Shown here piece after piece: positions 44,595 through 53,366 of a stretch of 64,000 nucleotides of DNA (positions are counted from its first letter, which is position 1; each line of letters starts with the position of its first letter). The position numbers and the translations under genes are program-made. This DNA comes from Ferruginibacter yonginensis. GTDB taxonomy: Bacteria > Bacteroidota > Bacteroidia > Chitinophagales > Chitinophagaceae. The notes below the pieces were generated by a model, which was not told the origin of the DNA, searched no databases, and worked only from the letters and a program-made list of their open reading frames with translations. Where the stretch lies: NCBI RefSeq assembly GCF_042651465.1, contig NZ_JBHSCZ010000001.1, positions 124,001-188,000 on the forward strand, written 5' to 3'.

Positions 44595-45998
44595 ATGGCT
44601 TTGAGTAGAATTTGGTCTGCTTTTATCATTATAGCGATTTCAGTTGCATTGGTAAAAATGGTATGCTTTACAGAAAACAACAAAGCCATATTTACCCAAA
44701 TGGTTACAGGTAAAGCCAATGATACTATCAAACTAAGAACAACTGATTCTATTCAAGTAAATGCTTTGTTGGTACAAAAGCTGAACACCCAAAAGGTTGA
44801 TACAACTGATGGTATTCTTACTACCAAAATTGCTAATGCACAATATTTACAGTTTAAAATTCAAACGGCAGATGGTGTTGTAACAACTTGTACCAATGCA
44901 GTGAATATTTGTTTGGGGTTGATTGGGTTGTTGGTGCTTTTTATGGGCTTTTTGGCCATTGCTGAAAAAGCAGGCGGTATTAATTTGTTGAGCCGATTAA
45001 TTGGCCCATTTTTTACAAAAATTTTTCCCGATGTGCCGAAAGGGCATCCTGCTATTGGACATATGATGATGAACTTTTCGGCCAATTTATTGGGGTTAGA
45101 TAATGCCGCAACACCCTTTGGGTTAAAAGCGATGGAAAGTTTACAAACATTAAACGCTGATAAAGAAAGGGCTAGCAATGCACAAATTATGTTTTTGTGT
45201 TTGCATGCTAGTGGCTTAACCCTTATACCCATAAGCATTATTGCATTAAGGGCTTCAGCAAAAGCTGCCAATCCGTTAGACATATTTATACCTTGTATGA
45301 TCGCAACATTTGTAGCCACCATGGCAGCTATGTTGATCGTGTCATTTAAACAAAAAATTAATGTGTTGCAACCTGTTATTATTTTGTGGGTTGGAGGTAT
45401 TACAGCAGTGATTGCCCTGTTGTTGGTCTATTTAAAATCACTTAGTGGCGAAGGTTTACAAAGTTTTTCCGGATTGCTCAGTAATGGCTTGATATTGTTT
45501 GTTTTTATAGCCATTGTATTAGGCGGCTTGTATAAAAAAATTGATGTGTTCGATGCGTTTATTGATGGTGCCAAGGGTGGTTTTGAAACTGCTGTTCGTA
45601 TTATACCTTACTTAGTGGGTATGTTGGTGGCTATTGCATTGTTACGCACCAGCGGTACTTTTGATGCCATTATCAATGGTTTTAAATATTGTTTTGCAGC
45701 CATAGGTGCAGATACCCGATTTGTAGATGGCTTACCCACCGCATTAGTAAAACCCTTTAGTGGTGGTGCGGCAAGAGGTATGATGGTAGATACCATGAAA
45801 ACTTACGGTGCTGATTCTTTCGCAGGCAGGTTAGCTTGCATATTGCAAGGCTCATCTGACACTACTTTTTATGTGATTGCGGTATACTTCGGTTCCATCA
45901 TGGTAAAAAATACCCGTTACGCCATTGGTGCCATGTTGTTGGCAGATTTGGTGGGTATTATTACCGCTATCGCCTTGTGTTACTTCTTTTTTGGATAA
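44595..45998 (+). CDS. SpmA/SpmB-like nucleoside-recognition (Gate) membrane protein
   Basis: 467 residues. One N-terminal helix is followed by a soluble segment of ~70 residues (about 25-95), then two Gate/Nucleos_rec halves. The first half (GFLAIAEKAGGINLLSRLIGPFF, GHMMMNFSANLLGLDNAATPFG) matches SpmA and the second (IDGAKGGFETAVRIIPYLVGM, KPFSGGAARGMMVDTMK, LQGSSDTTFYV) matches SpmB of Bacillus, fused into one chain as is usual in Bacteroidota. Transport of small molecules is assumed; the substrate is not known, and the organism is not expected to sporulate. The 3' end overlaps that of the convergent lactamase-like gene by 19 bp. Confidence 0.9.
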   Translation: MALSRIWSAFIIIAISVALVKMVCFTENNKAIFTQMVTGKANDTIKLRTTDSIQVNALLVQKLNTQKVDTTDGILTTKIANAQYLQFKIQTADGVVTTCTNAVNICLGLIGLLVLFMGFLAIAEKAGGINLLSRLIGPFFTKIFPDVPKGHPAIGHMMMNFSANLLGLDNAATPFGLKAMESLQTLNADKERASNAQIMFLCLHASGLTLIPISIIALRASAKAANPLDIFIPCMIATFVATMAAMLIVSFKQKINVLQPVIILWVGGITAVIALLLVYLKSLSGEGLQSFSGLLSNGLILFVFIAIVLGGLYKKIDVFDAFIDGAKGGFETAVRIIPYLVGMLVAIALLRTSGTFDAIINGFKYCFAAIGADTRFVDGLPTALVKPFSGGAARGMMVDTMKTYGADSFAGRLACILQGSSDTTFYVIAVYFGSIMVKNTRYAIGAMLLADLVGIITAIALCYFFFG

Positions 45999-47239
45999 AC
46001 TTTTTTGCTTGATTTTGAAGCGACTGTATCTACCATATTTGTAGTGGCGGCACTTTCGTTTTCTTCTACATCTGTATCAAAAAAATGATTAAAAATATTC
46101 GCCAATAATTTGGCTTTATACACATTACGGGTAAAACGATTGCTAATGACAATGATGGTAGCATTTTCCTTAATTAATCGTATAAAAGAGGCGTTATTAC
46201 CATGCCACCAACCATTATGAAAAATTATTTTTTTACCATCATCATAATTATTCATGCGCCAACCTAAGCCGTAGTTTTTAATACCTGCTTTTTCATTACT
46301 GTAAGGTTCATAAGCCATTTGAATGTACGTTGCTGGTAAAAACTGTGTGTCTCTTAAAACCTTATCCCACATTAATAAATCTTTTGGCGTACTATAAATA
46401 TTTTTATCGCCGTACACTTCATCTAAATTATTATCGGGTATTTCACGGCCTTTCCAATCAAATGTTTTTGATCGTATTTTGCCATCATTGGTAAAGTGTA
46501 CAAAACTGTGTTGCATACCTATTGCATCAAATATTTGTTGCTGTATAAATTGAGGGTAGGTTTGGCCACTTACTTTTTCAATTAACAAAGCAAGCAGGGC
46601 ATAATTGGTGTTACAATAGGTAAAATGTTTATTAGCCGGAGCAATATTTTTAATACTATCTTTTTTCTGTATGAGCCAATTGAGAACATCATTGTTATGT
46701 ATCAATGAATCTTTGGGCCAACCCAAATCTTCCATAAAATAAAGATAATTAGGTAAGCCGCTGCGGTGGTTTAATAAACTTTTGATGGTAACACCTTCAT
46801 AATTAAATGCCGGAAAGTATTTGCTAAAAAGATCGTTGATGTTTAATTGTTGTTGTTGCTGCAACTTCAGCACAGCCATAGCGGTAAATGTTTTTGATAC
46901 CGATGCTATGTGTAATGGGGTGCTATCAGTAATAGGTACTTTATCGTCTAAATTAATACTGCCTTTATATTTTTCAAAAATGATGTTACCATCTTTAGCT
47001 ACAATCATGCCCCCATTAAAACCGCTTTTATTAAGCATGCTATCATAAAATAAGTTGCACTTGTATTGTAAAGCTTGCTTTTCTGCCGTACTAATGGGCA
47101 GTGGCGCTTGTAAAGTATAATGTGGGGTTGTGGTTGATGCAGTTTTTGAATCGGCATTATTGTGGTGTTGATTGCAACCCACTGCAACCAATGCTGCAAC
47201 CGTGTAGCCTATTGTTATTTTTTTTAAGGTAGAAAGCAT
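45980..47239 (-). CDS. Serine beta-lactamase/class C PBP-like lipoprotein
   Basis: 419 residues, with a lipobox (AALVAVGC) giving a lipid anchor. The beta-lactamase-fold domain shows the catalytic SxxK in IASVSKTFTA, the YxN motif in FTYCNTNYALLAL, and HNGWWHG in place of the KTG box. This pattern is that of the broad class C/esterase/D-aminopeptidase family, so resistance to beta-lactams should not be assumed. Hydrolysis of cell-wall peptides or esters is possible. The C-terminus is a low-complexity Ser/Lys tail. It overlaps the end of the convergent Spm-like gene by 19 bp. Confidence 0.88.
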   Translation of the reverse strand: MLSTLKKITIGYTVAALVAVGCNQHHNNADSKTASTTTPHYTLQAPLPISTAEKQALQYKCNLFYDSMLNKSGFNGGMIVAKDGNIIFEKYKGSINLDDKVPITDSTPLHIASVSKTFTAMAVLKLQQQQQLNINDLFSKYFPAFNYEGVTIKSLLNHRSGLPNYLYFMEDLGWPKDSLIHNNDVLNWLIQKKDSIKNIAPANKHFTYCNTNYALLALLIEKVSGQTYPQFIQQQIFDAIGMQHSFVHFTNDGKIRSKTFDWKGREIPDNNLDEVYGDKNIYSTPKDLLMWDKVLRDTQFLPATYIQMAYEPYSNEKAGIKNYGLGWRMNNYDDGKKIIFHNGWWHGNNASFIRLIKENATIIVISNRFTRNVYKAKLLANIFNHFFDTDVEENESAATTNMVDTVASKSSKKVYPKKK

Positions 47240-47306
47240 TTTTTAAATAAAATCTAATAATTTGATTGATACGAAATGCTTATGTAAAAAACGCTTCGTA
47301 AAAAGA

Positions 47307-47314
47307 TATATTTG
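47307..47314 (+). promoter_or_regulatory. Candidate -7 element for serA
   Basis: TATATTTG, 16 bp before the serA ATG, fits TAnnTTTG and predicts a very short leader. Confidence 0.45.
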
Positions 47315-47330
47315 TGCAAAATAAGGTTTT

Positions 47331-48572
47331 ATGGCAGTAGTTAAAAAAACAACGAGTTATCCGAAAGAAAAAATCAATATACTTTTTTTAGAAAATATTA
47401 GTGATGCAGCCGTGCAACAGTTTTCAAATGCAGGTTATACTTCTATAAAAAAGTTGAACGGTGCTATTAGCGAAGCCGAATTAATTAAAGAAATTAAGAA
47501 CGTTCATATTTTAGGTATACGTAGTAAAACAAATATTACAGCAGCTGTATTGCAAGCTGCTACTAAGTTACAAGCCATTGGTTGTTTTTGTATTGGGGTT
47601 AACCAAGTTGATGTGGAAGCTGCTGCCCAACATGGTGTTGCCGTGTTTAATGCACCATATAGTAATACACGTAGTGTGGCTGAGTTGGTATTGGGTGCAT
47701 CCATTATGCTCATCAGAAAAATTGTTGATAAAAATAAAGCTGCACATGAAGGAAAATGGATGAAAGATGCCACCGGTAGCCATGAGTTACGAGGTAAAAC
47801 CATTGGTATTATAGGTTATGGTAATATTGGGAGCCAAGTGAGTGTATTGGCCGAAGCCTTAGGCATGAAAGTATTGTTTTATGATAGCGAAACAAAATTG
47901 CCACTTGGTAACGCAGCGGATAGTAAATCGTTGAAAGAGTTATTGCAGAAGGCTGATATCGTTACGTTGCATGTACCCGAAATTGCCTCCACACAACACC
48001 TTATTAATAAAACTACCTTAGCGCATTGTAAACAAGGTGCCATCATCATCAACTATGCAAGGGGTACGGTGGTCGATTTAAAAGCATTAGCGAAAGCCAT
48101 TGAAAGCGGAAAAATAGGTGGGGCAGCAGTGGATGTTTTTCCGATAGAACCCGAAAAAAATGGTGATAGTTTTACCACACCGTTACAACATTTACCCAAT
48201 GTTATTTTAACGCCACATATTGGCGGTAGTACACAAGAAGCCCAAAGTAATATTGGGATTGATGTCAGTACCAAACTTTTTAATTTTCTTGAAAAAGGCA
48301 TCAGCACAGGCTCTCACAGTATTCCTGCACTGGCATTGCCTCCGCAAGAAGGTGCTCACCGAATACTTCATATTCACAACAATGTACCGGGTGTGTTAAG
48401 TAGCATCAATACATTATTAAGTAAAAATAACATCAATATTCTTGGTCAATACCTCAAAACCAACGATGGCACAGGTTATGTTGTGTTAGATGTTGATAAA
48501 AACATCAGCAAAAATGCAATCGAACTTTTAAGAAGTGTAAAAGGAACCCGAAAAGTCCGTATGCTTTATTAG
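47331..48572 (+). CDS. serA: D-3-phosphoglycerate dehydrogenase
   Basis: 413 residues; oxidises 3-phosphoglycerate to 3-phosphohydroxypyruvate, the first step of serine synthesis. The substrate-binding domain (ILGIRSKTNIT, GCFCIGVNQVD, APYSNTRSVAELVLG), the NAD-binding Rossmann core (GIIGYGNIGSQ), NYARGTVVD with the catalytic Arg region, the catalytic His in LTPHIGGSTQEAQ (about 295) and a C-terminal ACT domain (HNNVPGVLSSINTLLS) are all present. Length equals the E. coli type with one ACT domain, which is feedback-inhibited by serine. ndh follows 63 bp downstream with its own promoter. Confidence 0.96.
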   Translation: MAVVKKTTSYPKEKINILFLENISDAAVQQFSNAGYTSIKKLNGAISEAELIKEIKNVHILGIRSKTNITAAVLQAATKLQAIGCFCIGVNQVDVEAAAQHGVAVFNAPYSNTRSVAELVLGASIMLIRKIVDKNKAAHEGKWMKDATGSHELRGKTIGIIGYGNIGSQVSVLAEALGMKVLFYDSETKLPLGNAADSKSLKELLQKADIVTLHVPEIASTQHLINKTTLAHCKQGAIIINYARGTVVDLKALAKAIESGKIGGAAVDVFPIEPEKNGDSFTTPLQHLPNVILTPHIGGSTQEAQSNIGIDVSTKLFNFLEKGISTGSHSIPALALPPQEGAHRILHIHNNVPGVLSSINTLLSKNNINILGQYLKTNDGTGYVVLDVDKNISKNAIELLRSVKGTRKVRMLY

Positions 48573-48581
48573 TATTCTGAA

Positions 48582-48614
48582 TTTTCAAAAATAATTGAAA
48601 GTTTTGTATCTTTG
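48582..48614 (+). promoter_or_regulatory. Candidate promoter for ndh
   Basis: TATCTTTG (48607-48614) fits TAnnTTTG, and TTTT at 48582-48585 lies 21 bp upstream as a weak -33 box. It is 22 bp before the ndh ATG. Confidence 0.45.
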
Positions 48615-48635
48615 CTGAAATAAAAAGCTTCTTAA

Positions 48636-49913
48636 ATGAAATTAGTAATAATAGGAGGTGGATTTGGGGGCTTGCGTTTAGCCCGTTCACTCAGCAATAA
48701 AGCAGGTTTCGATATTACATTAATTGATCGTTTTAATTACCATCAATTTCAACCACTATTTTACCAAGTAGCTACGGCTGGTTTAGATGCCAGCAATATT
48801 TCTTTTCCGCTACGTAAAGTTTTTCATAATAGTAAAAATGTTCATTTTAGAATGGCAGAAGTTACCGCCATTCACCACAATCAAAATAAAGTAGCTACCG
48901 ATATTGGTGATTTTGAATATGATCAATTGGTTATTGCCACAGGTGCCGATACCAACTTTTTTGGAAACGAACAAATGGCTGCGAATGCCATGCCTATGAA
49001 AAGTACGGTTGAAGCAATTCAACTGAGGCACCGTATGTTGAAAAATTTTGAAGATGCCACTGCAACCACCGACCCCGAAGAGTTACAACGCCTCATGAAC
49101 ATAGTGGTAGTTGGGGGCGGACCAACAGGGGTTGAGTTAAGCGGTGCCATTGCTGATATGCGGAGGTTTGTATTGCCGAAAGATTACCCTGACCTTGATT
49201 TCAGTAAAATGAACATTATTTTGTTGGAAGGTTCTACTAAAACATTGGCTGCAATGAGTGAAAAAAGCAGTCAACAATCCCAACAATATTTAGAGAAGTT
49301 AGGCGTAAAAGTTACGACCAACGCCATCTTAACATCATACGACGGTAAAGTGGCTACACTTAAAGATGGAACCACCATACCTACCGCACTGGTTATTTGG
49401 GCTGCAGGTATAAAAGGTAACATTATACCCGGTTTAAATGAAACCATTATTGCTAAAGGCAACCGTTTAAAAGTAAATGAATACTGCAAAGTACAAGGGT
49501 TTGAAAATATTTATGCTATTGGTGATGTGGCATATATGGAAGCTGATGCGGCATACCCTAATGGTCACCCACAGGTGGCGCCAGTTGCTATTCAACAAGC
49601 AGATATGTTGGTGAATAATTTAAAATGGTTGCAAATGAAAAGCAATAACGATCGTATGATTGCTTTTGAATACAACGATAAGGGTGCCATGGCTACGGTA
49701 GGCCGTAAATTGGCCGTAGTAGATGTACCTAAACCTAAAATTCATTTTGGTGGATTGTTAGCTTGGTTGGTTTGGATGTTTTTACACTTGATGTTGATAT
49801 TGGGTGTTAAAAATAGGTTGTCGGTTTTCTTTAATTGGTTTTATAATTATTTTACTAAAGATCAAAACCTCCGCCTCATTTTTAAAGTAAATTATAAAGA
49901 ACGAAATAAATAA
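48636..49913 (+). CDS. ndh: Type II NADH:quinone oxidoreductase
   Basis: 425 residues with two dinucleotide-binding folds. FAD site: VIIGGGFGGLRLA (from residue 4), then YHQFQPLFYQVATAGLD; NADH site: VVVGGGPTGVELSGA (near 155), then VIWAAGIKGN and YAIGDVAYME. The C-terminal ~50 residues (LLAWLVWMFLHLMLILGVKNRLSVFFNWF) form amphipathic membrane-binding helices. This non-pumping single-subunit enzyme feeds electrons from NADH to menaquinone at the inner membrane. Length is normal. DUF2071 follows 20 bp downstream. Confidence 0.95.
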   Translation: MKLVIIGGGFGGLRLARSLSNKAGFDITLIDRFNYHQFQPLFYQVATAGLDASNISFPLRKVFHNSKNVHFRMAEVTAIHHNQNKVATDIGDFEYDQLVIATGADTNFFGNEQMAANAMPMKSTVEAIQLRHRMLKNFEDATATTDPEELQRLMNIVVVGGGPTGVELSGAIADMRRFVLPKDYPDLDFSKMNIILLEGSTKTLAAMSEKSSQQSQQYLEKLGVKVTTNAILTSYDGKVATLKDGTTIPTALVIWAAGIKGNIIPGLNETIIAKGNRLKVNEYCKVQGFENIYAIGDVAYMEADAAYPNGHPQVAPVAIQQADMLVNNLKWLQMKSNNDRMIAFEYNDKGAMATVGRKLAVVDVPKPKIHFGGLLAWLVWMFLHLMLILGVKNRLSVFFNWFYNYFTKDQNLRLIFKVNYKERNK

Positions 49914-49933
49914 ATCGTAATAAATCAAATTTG

Positions 49934-50650
49934 ATGGGTAAGCATTTTTTGACGGCAGAGTGGAACAATTTGATCATGGCTAATTATACAATTGATCCGG
50001 CTATTTTACAGCCCTTTGTACCCAAGCATACGGAACTCGATTTTTATGAGGGTAAATGCTATGTAAGCCTTATTGGGTTTATGTTTGAAAAGGTAAAGTT
50101 ATTAGGCTTTACCATACCCTTTCATGTAAATTTTGAAGAAATAAACCTTCGTTTTTATGTGCGTAAAAAAGACGGTGATACGTGGAAAAGAGGAGCCGTT
50201 TTTATAAAAGAAATTGTACCTAAACATGCCATTACTTTGGTGGCCAATGCCTTGTACCGAGAAAAATATGTAACCTTACCTACCAAACATTTTTTTACAA
50301 AAGATGCTGCACAAATACACCTTGGCTATCATTGGAAATTTAAAAAACAATGGTTCAAATTAGAAGCGACCACCAACGCCAACGCTGTGCCGATGTTACC
50401 CGGTAGTAAAGAAGAATTTATTGCAGAACATTATTGGGGCTATTCAAAATACAGCGATACTACTACATTTGAATATGGTGTTACCCACCCAACATGGTTG
50501 GTACACGAAGTAAACAATTATACCATTGATGTTGATTTTGAACAATTATACGGACCCTCATTCGCCTATCTTAACAATGCTATACCCGATACTGTTTTTA
50601 TGGCACAAGGTTCACCCATTGGTATACTGCATAAAAACAACTTACGGTAA
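49934..50650 (+). CDS. DUF2071 (YqjF-like) protein
   Basis: 238 residues with LTAEWNNLIMANYTIDPAILQPFVPKHTELD at the start (seen as the family hallmark of a short 'W..L....Y......L...vP' pattern), FYEGKCYVSLIGFMFE, then RGAVFIKEIVPKHAITLVANALYREKYV and a C-terminal MAQGSPIGIL. These are features of DUF2071, cytoplasmic proteins of unknown function related in fold to acetoacetate decarboxylase. I use the ATG giving MGKHFLTAEW; a TTG one codon upstream is less likely. It follows ndh by 20 bp and its end overlaps that of the convergent beta-mannosidase gene by 9 bp. Confidence 0.88.
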   Translation: MGKHFLTAEWNNLIMANYTIDPAILQPFVPKHTELDFYEGKCYVSLIGFMFEKVKLLGFTIPFHVNFEEINLRFYVRKKDGDTWKRGAVFIKEIVPKHAITLVANALYREKYVTLPTKHFFTKDAAQIHLGYHWKFKKQWFKLEATTNANAVPMLPGSKEEFIAEHYWGYSKYSDTTTFEYGVTHPTWLVHEVNNYTIDVDFEQLYGPSFAYLNNAIPDTVFMAQGSPIGILHKNNLR

Positions 50651-52651
50651 GGCGATCGCTTTTTGTATATCATAAAACGAAGTGTAGCGTAACTTTCGCA
50701 ACATTTTTTTAGTGATGTTATGGTTGGTTATGTAAATAGTTTTTGTTTCACCAGCTGCAATATCAATATAGTTATCGCTTAAATAATGGCTGTATTTTCC
50801 AAAATCAAGCTGAAGGTATTTCACCAAAGTATGACTCGTTATTTGGATACAACCATCTTCATTTAAGTTGAATTGTAACTTCGGTTGTTGTAATATGATA
50901 TGTTTGGGTGCAACACTATCTGTAACCAACAATTCACCATCACTGTAAGCATTTTTTACGGCATAATAAGCGGCTTTGGGTGTATTGCCATACTCAATAA
51001 TACTCCAACTCGTTACTGGCCAACAATCATTGAGTTGCCATAACAAAGTACCCATATTATAAGGTTGTTTATTTTTATGGGTAATGATGCTGTTTTTTAA
51101 AATATAATATTGTAAACATTGGGTTACATAACTATACTGCTCCAAATTAAGTTTGTATAATAAAGTTGTATCAAAAAAATAATTGTTTAGATAATAGTGC
51201 AACTTCATAAAACCATTATTGGCTTTTTGATGGGCATTCATCGTATTGCTGCCAATAAACCTATCGTTACTTGCTGTATAGTTTTTTATGCTGTTATAGC
51301 TAGGCATGGCTTGCATACCATATTCGCTTACAAACCTACCCGTTTTGGTTTTAAAAGCTTCCCAACCTTGTAAGCCCCACCACAAGCCCCAGTAATGGCT
51401 ATCGCCATTGTTATAGCTATTGTTATTACCCCAGCCATATTGTGGTGAAGTACTAATGTAAGGTCGCTTACCATCATACAATTGTACCCAAGCTTTTAAA
51501 CTGTCTTGAAAAAGCGTTTTGTAATCGTTCCAAATTTTAATTGAATCTGCACCATGAATATTGAATTGGTTTTGCCAACCCCATTGGTGCCAAGCTTCAT
51601 CAATTTCATTATTACCGCACCAAACTACAATACAAGGGTGTTTTTTTAAACGGCTGATTTGTTGTTGTACTTCAACTTTTACATTGCTTAAAAAATCAGC
51701 ATCAGCAGGGTACATGGCGTTACCAAACATAAAATCTTGCCACACCATTATACCAATACTATCACATAAATCATAAAACAAATCAGCTTCATAAATACCG
51801 CCACCCCAAACCCGTAGCATATTCATGTGAGCATTTTTGGCTTGTATTAATAGACTTCTATATTCGTTTGCAGTAGTGGCATGTGGAAAAATATTAGCAG
51901 GTATCCAATTAGAACCCTGAATGTAAATGGGTTGATTATTTTTTGTAAAATAAAATGAAGTACCAATGCTATCTTTTGTTTGTTGCAGCAATGCAGCAGG
52001 ACCAGGGTTTACATCATTCTCTTTTGGTATTTCATTGAATTCGATATGAATGGGTTTCCATATACCAGCATTGATAAACGTTGGACCCCAATCCCACCCA
52101 AATTGATAGGCTGCTTTACGTACATACACTCGGTTATTATCAGTCAAAACCAGTGGCAGCTTTGCTTTTGCAATGCTATCAGTAATTTTTTGGGCAGCCC
52201 TAAAATGTATAATAAGTTCGTTGTTACCGCTTACCCATTGTTGAATAGGGAAACGCCAACTTCTAAACATATTGTTGGTTTGTGCTATTATATGATTGTT
52301 GAGGTAAATAGTAGCGTAGGTATCAAGTCCTTCACACAACAAGCTAATTTGTTGTTGCGCTAATTGTTGTGTGGTGAGAGTAAAGTTGGTTTTGTACACC
52401 CAATCAGCGCTATCTATCCATGCTAATTGCAAATGATTGGTACCGTAAAACGGATCTTCGATTATTTTATTTTTGTATAAATCAGTGTATACGGAGCCGG
52501 GCACTGTGGCATTATGCCAAACATTATCAGTAGCCTTTTTAAATTGCCATGCTTTGTTTAAGGTAATGGTTTGTTGCGCCTGCAAAGTTGGTTGCACAAA
52601 CAAGCTTATAAAAAATAGGAGTAGTAAATATTTACAACGATGCTGTATCAT
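50642..52651 (-). CDS. GH2 beta-mannosidase, shortened
   Basis: 669 residues with a signal peptide (ending TLQAQ). The N-terminal sugar-binding jelly-roll runs to QFGWDWGPTF (about residue 185). The TIM-barrel begins near GSNWIPAN (about 248), the acid/base Glu is in VWCGNNEIDEAW (about 347) and the nucleophile Glu in GRFVSEYGMQ (about 441). It removes beta-linked mannose, for example from Man-beta-1,4-GlcNAc. Only ~60 residues separate the jelly-roll from the barrel, where full-length homologues (about 820-860 residues) have an Ig-like domain; the C-terminus is also short. Its start overlaps cutC by 20 bp. Catalytic residues are intact, so activity is plausible. Confidence 0.88.
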   Translation of the reverse strand: MIQHRCKYLLLLFFISLFVQPTLQAQQTITLNKAWQFKKATDNVWHNATVPGSVYTDLYKNKIIEDPFYGTNHLQLAWIDSADWVYKTNFTLTTQQLAQQQISLLCEGLDTYATIYLNNHIIAQTNNMFRSWRFPIQQWVSGNNELIIHFRAAQKITDSIAKAKLPLVLTDNNRVYVRKAAYQFGWDWGPTFINAGIWKPIHIEFNEIPKENDVNPGPAALLQQTKDSIGTSFYFTKNNQPIYIQGSNWIPANIFPHATTANEYRSLLIQAKNAHMNMLRVWGGGIYEADLFYDLCDSIGIMVWQDFMFGNAMYPADADFLSNVKVEVQQQISRLKKHPCIVVWCGNNEIDEAWHQWGWQNQFNIHGADSIKIWNDYKTLFQDSLKAWVQLYDGKRPYISTSPQYGWGNNNSYNNGDSHYWGLWWGLQGWEAFKTKTGRFVSEYGMQAMPSYNSIKNYTASNDRFIGSNTMNAHQKANNGFMKLHYYLNNYFFDTTLLYKLNLEQYSYVTQCLQYYILKNSIITHKNKQPYNMGTLLWQLNDCWPVTSWSIIEYGNTPKAAYYAVKNAYSDGELLVTDSVAPKHIILQQPKLQFNLNEDGCIQITSHTLVKYLQLDFGKYSHYLSDNYIDIAAGETKTIYITNHNITKKMLRKLRYTSFYDIQKAIALP

Positions 52652-53360
52652 TTTTTAAAAGCTGTTGCATTTGGGTTATTTCATGTGCATCAATGCCTGT
52701 TGTAAGCAATTGCTCATTCATTAAAGTATTTTGGTATTGCATGTTTGATACAAACATTTTTCTGGCACTGCTATGAAATTCAGTAGCACCAGTAATGGTT
52801 TTAATTTGTGCAATATTATTGGCCCTTACACCACTGCCCGGCATAATAATGATGCGATTGTTTGCTTGGGTCACCAACCATGTTAAAGCATCAATACCTT
52901 CCATAGCTGTTGGTCTACCGCCAGATGTTAATATTCTTTCAAACCCACAATCAATAATGGCTTCCAATGCGGTTGATGGGTCAGCAACCCTATCAAATGC
53001 TCGGTGAAAGGTAACACTCATAGGGTAGGCCAGTGCTACCAATGCGCTACAAATCGATTGATTGATATGTCCATCGGCTTGTAACACACCCAGCACCACA
53101 CCATCACATCCTGCATTTTTACAAAGTAAGATGTCACTTTTCATTACAGCCAATTCATCAGCTGTGTATAAAAAATCGCCACCTCTTGGTCTAATGATAG
53201 GGAAGAGGTCGATACTCAATAAGCGTCTTGCTTGTTTTATAAAACCAGCACTTGGTGTAGTACCACCTTCGCCAGGGTTAGCACACAATTCAATTCTATC
53301 AGCACCTGCAGCTTGTGCTATTGTACAACTTTCTATATTAAACGCAATGGTTTCTAACAT
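52632..53360 (-). CDS. cutC: CutC family TIM-barrel protein
   Basis: 242 residues: AQAAGADRIELCANPGEGGTTPS near the N-terminus, PIIRPRGGDFLYT, GCDGVVLGVL, VTFHRAFDRV, RILTSGGRPTA and GSGVRANNI, all characteristic of CutC. The family is annotated as copper homeostasis, but that role is disputed and human/bacterial structures show a TIM barrel with a putative ligand pocket. Here it lies 6 bp after an aspartylglucosaminidase-like gene and overlaps a beta-mannosidase gene by 20 bp, which argues for a role in glycan breakdown rather than copper. Cytoplasmic, no signal peptide. Confidence 0.92.
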   Translation of the reverse strand: MLETIAFNIESCTIAQAAGADRIELCANPGEGGTTPSAGFIKQARRLLSIDLFPIIRPRGGDFLYTADELAVMKSDILLCKNAGCDGVVLGVLQADGHINQSICSALVALAYPMSVTFHRAFDRVADPSTALEAIIDCGFERILTSGGRPTAMEGIDALTWLVTQANNRIIIMPGSGVRANNIAQIKTITGATEFHSSARKMFVSNMQYQNTLMNEQLLTTGIDAHEITQMQQLLKNDTASL

Positions 53361-53366
53361 ACCTAT

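Noticed and set aside
44861..45322. 153-codon ORF antisense to the Spm-like gene
   Set aside because: Lies wholly inside a clearly coding membrane gene and has no domain.
45980..47239. Antibiotic resistance beta-lactamase
   Set aside because: The SxxK and YxN motifs occur across a broad family of esterases and peptidases, and the KTG box is replaced; resistance is not supported.
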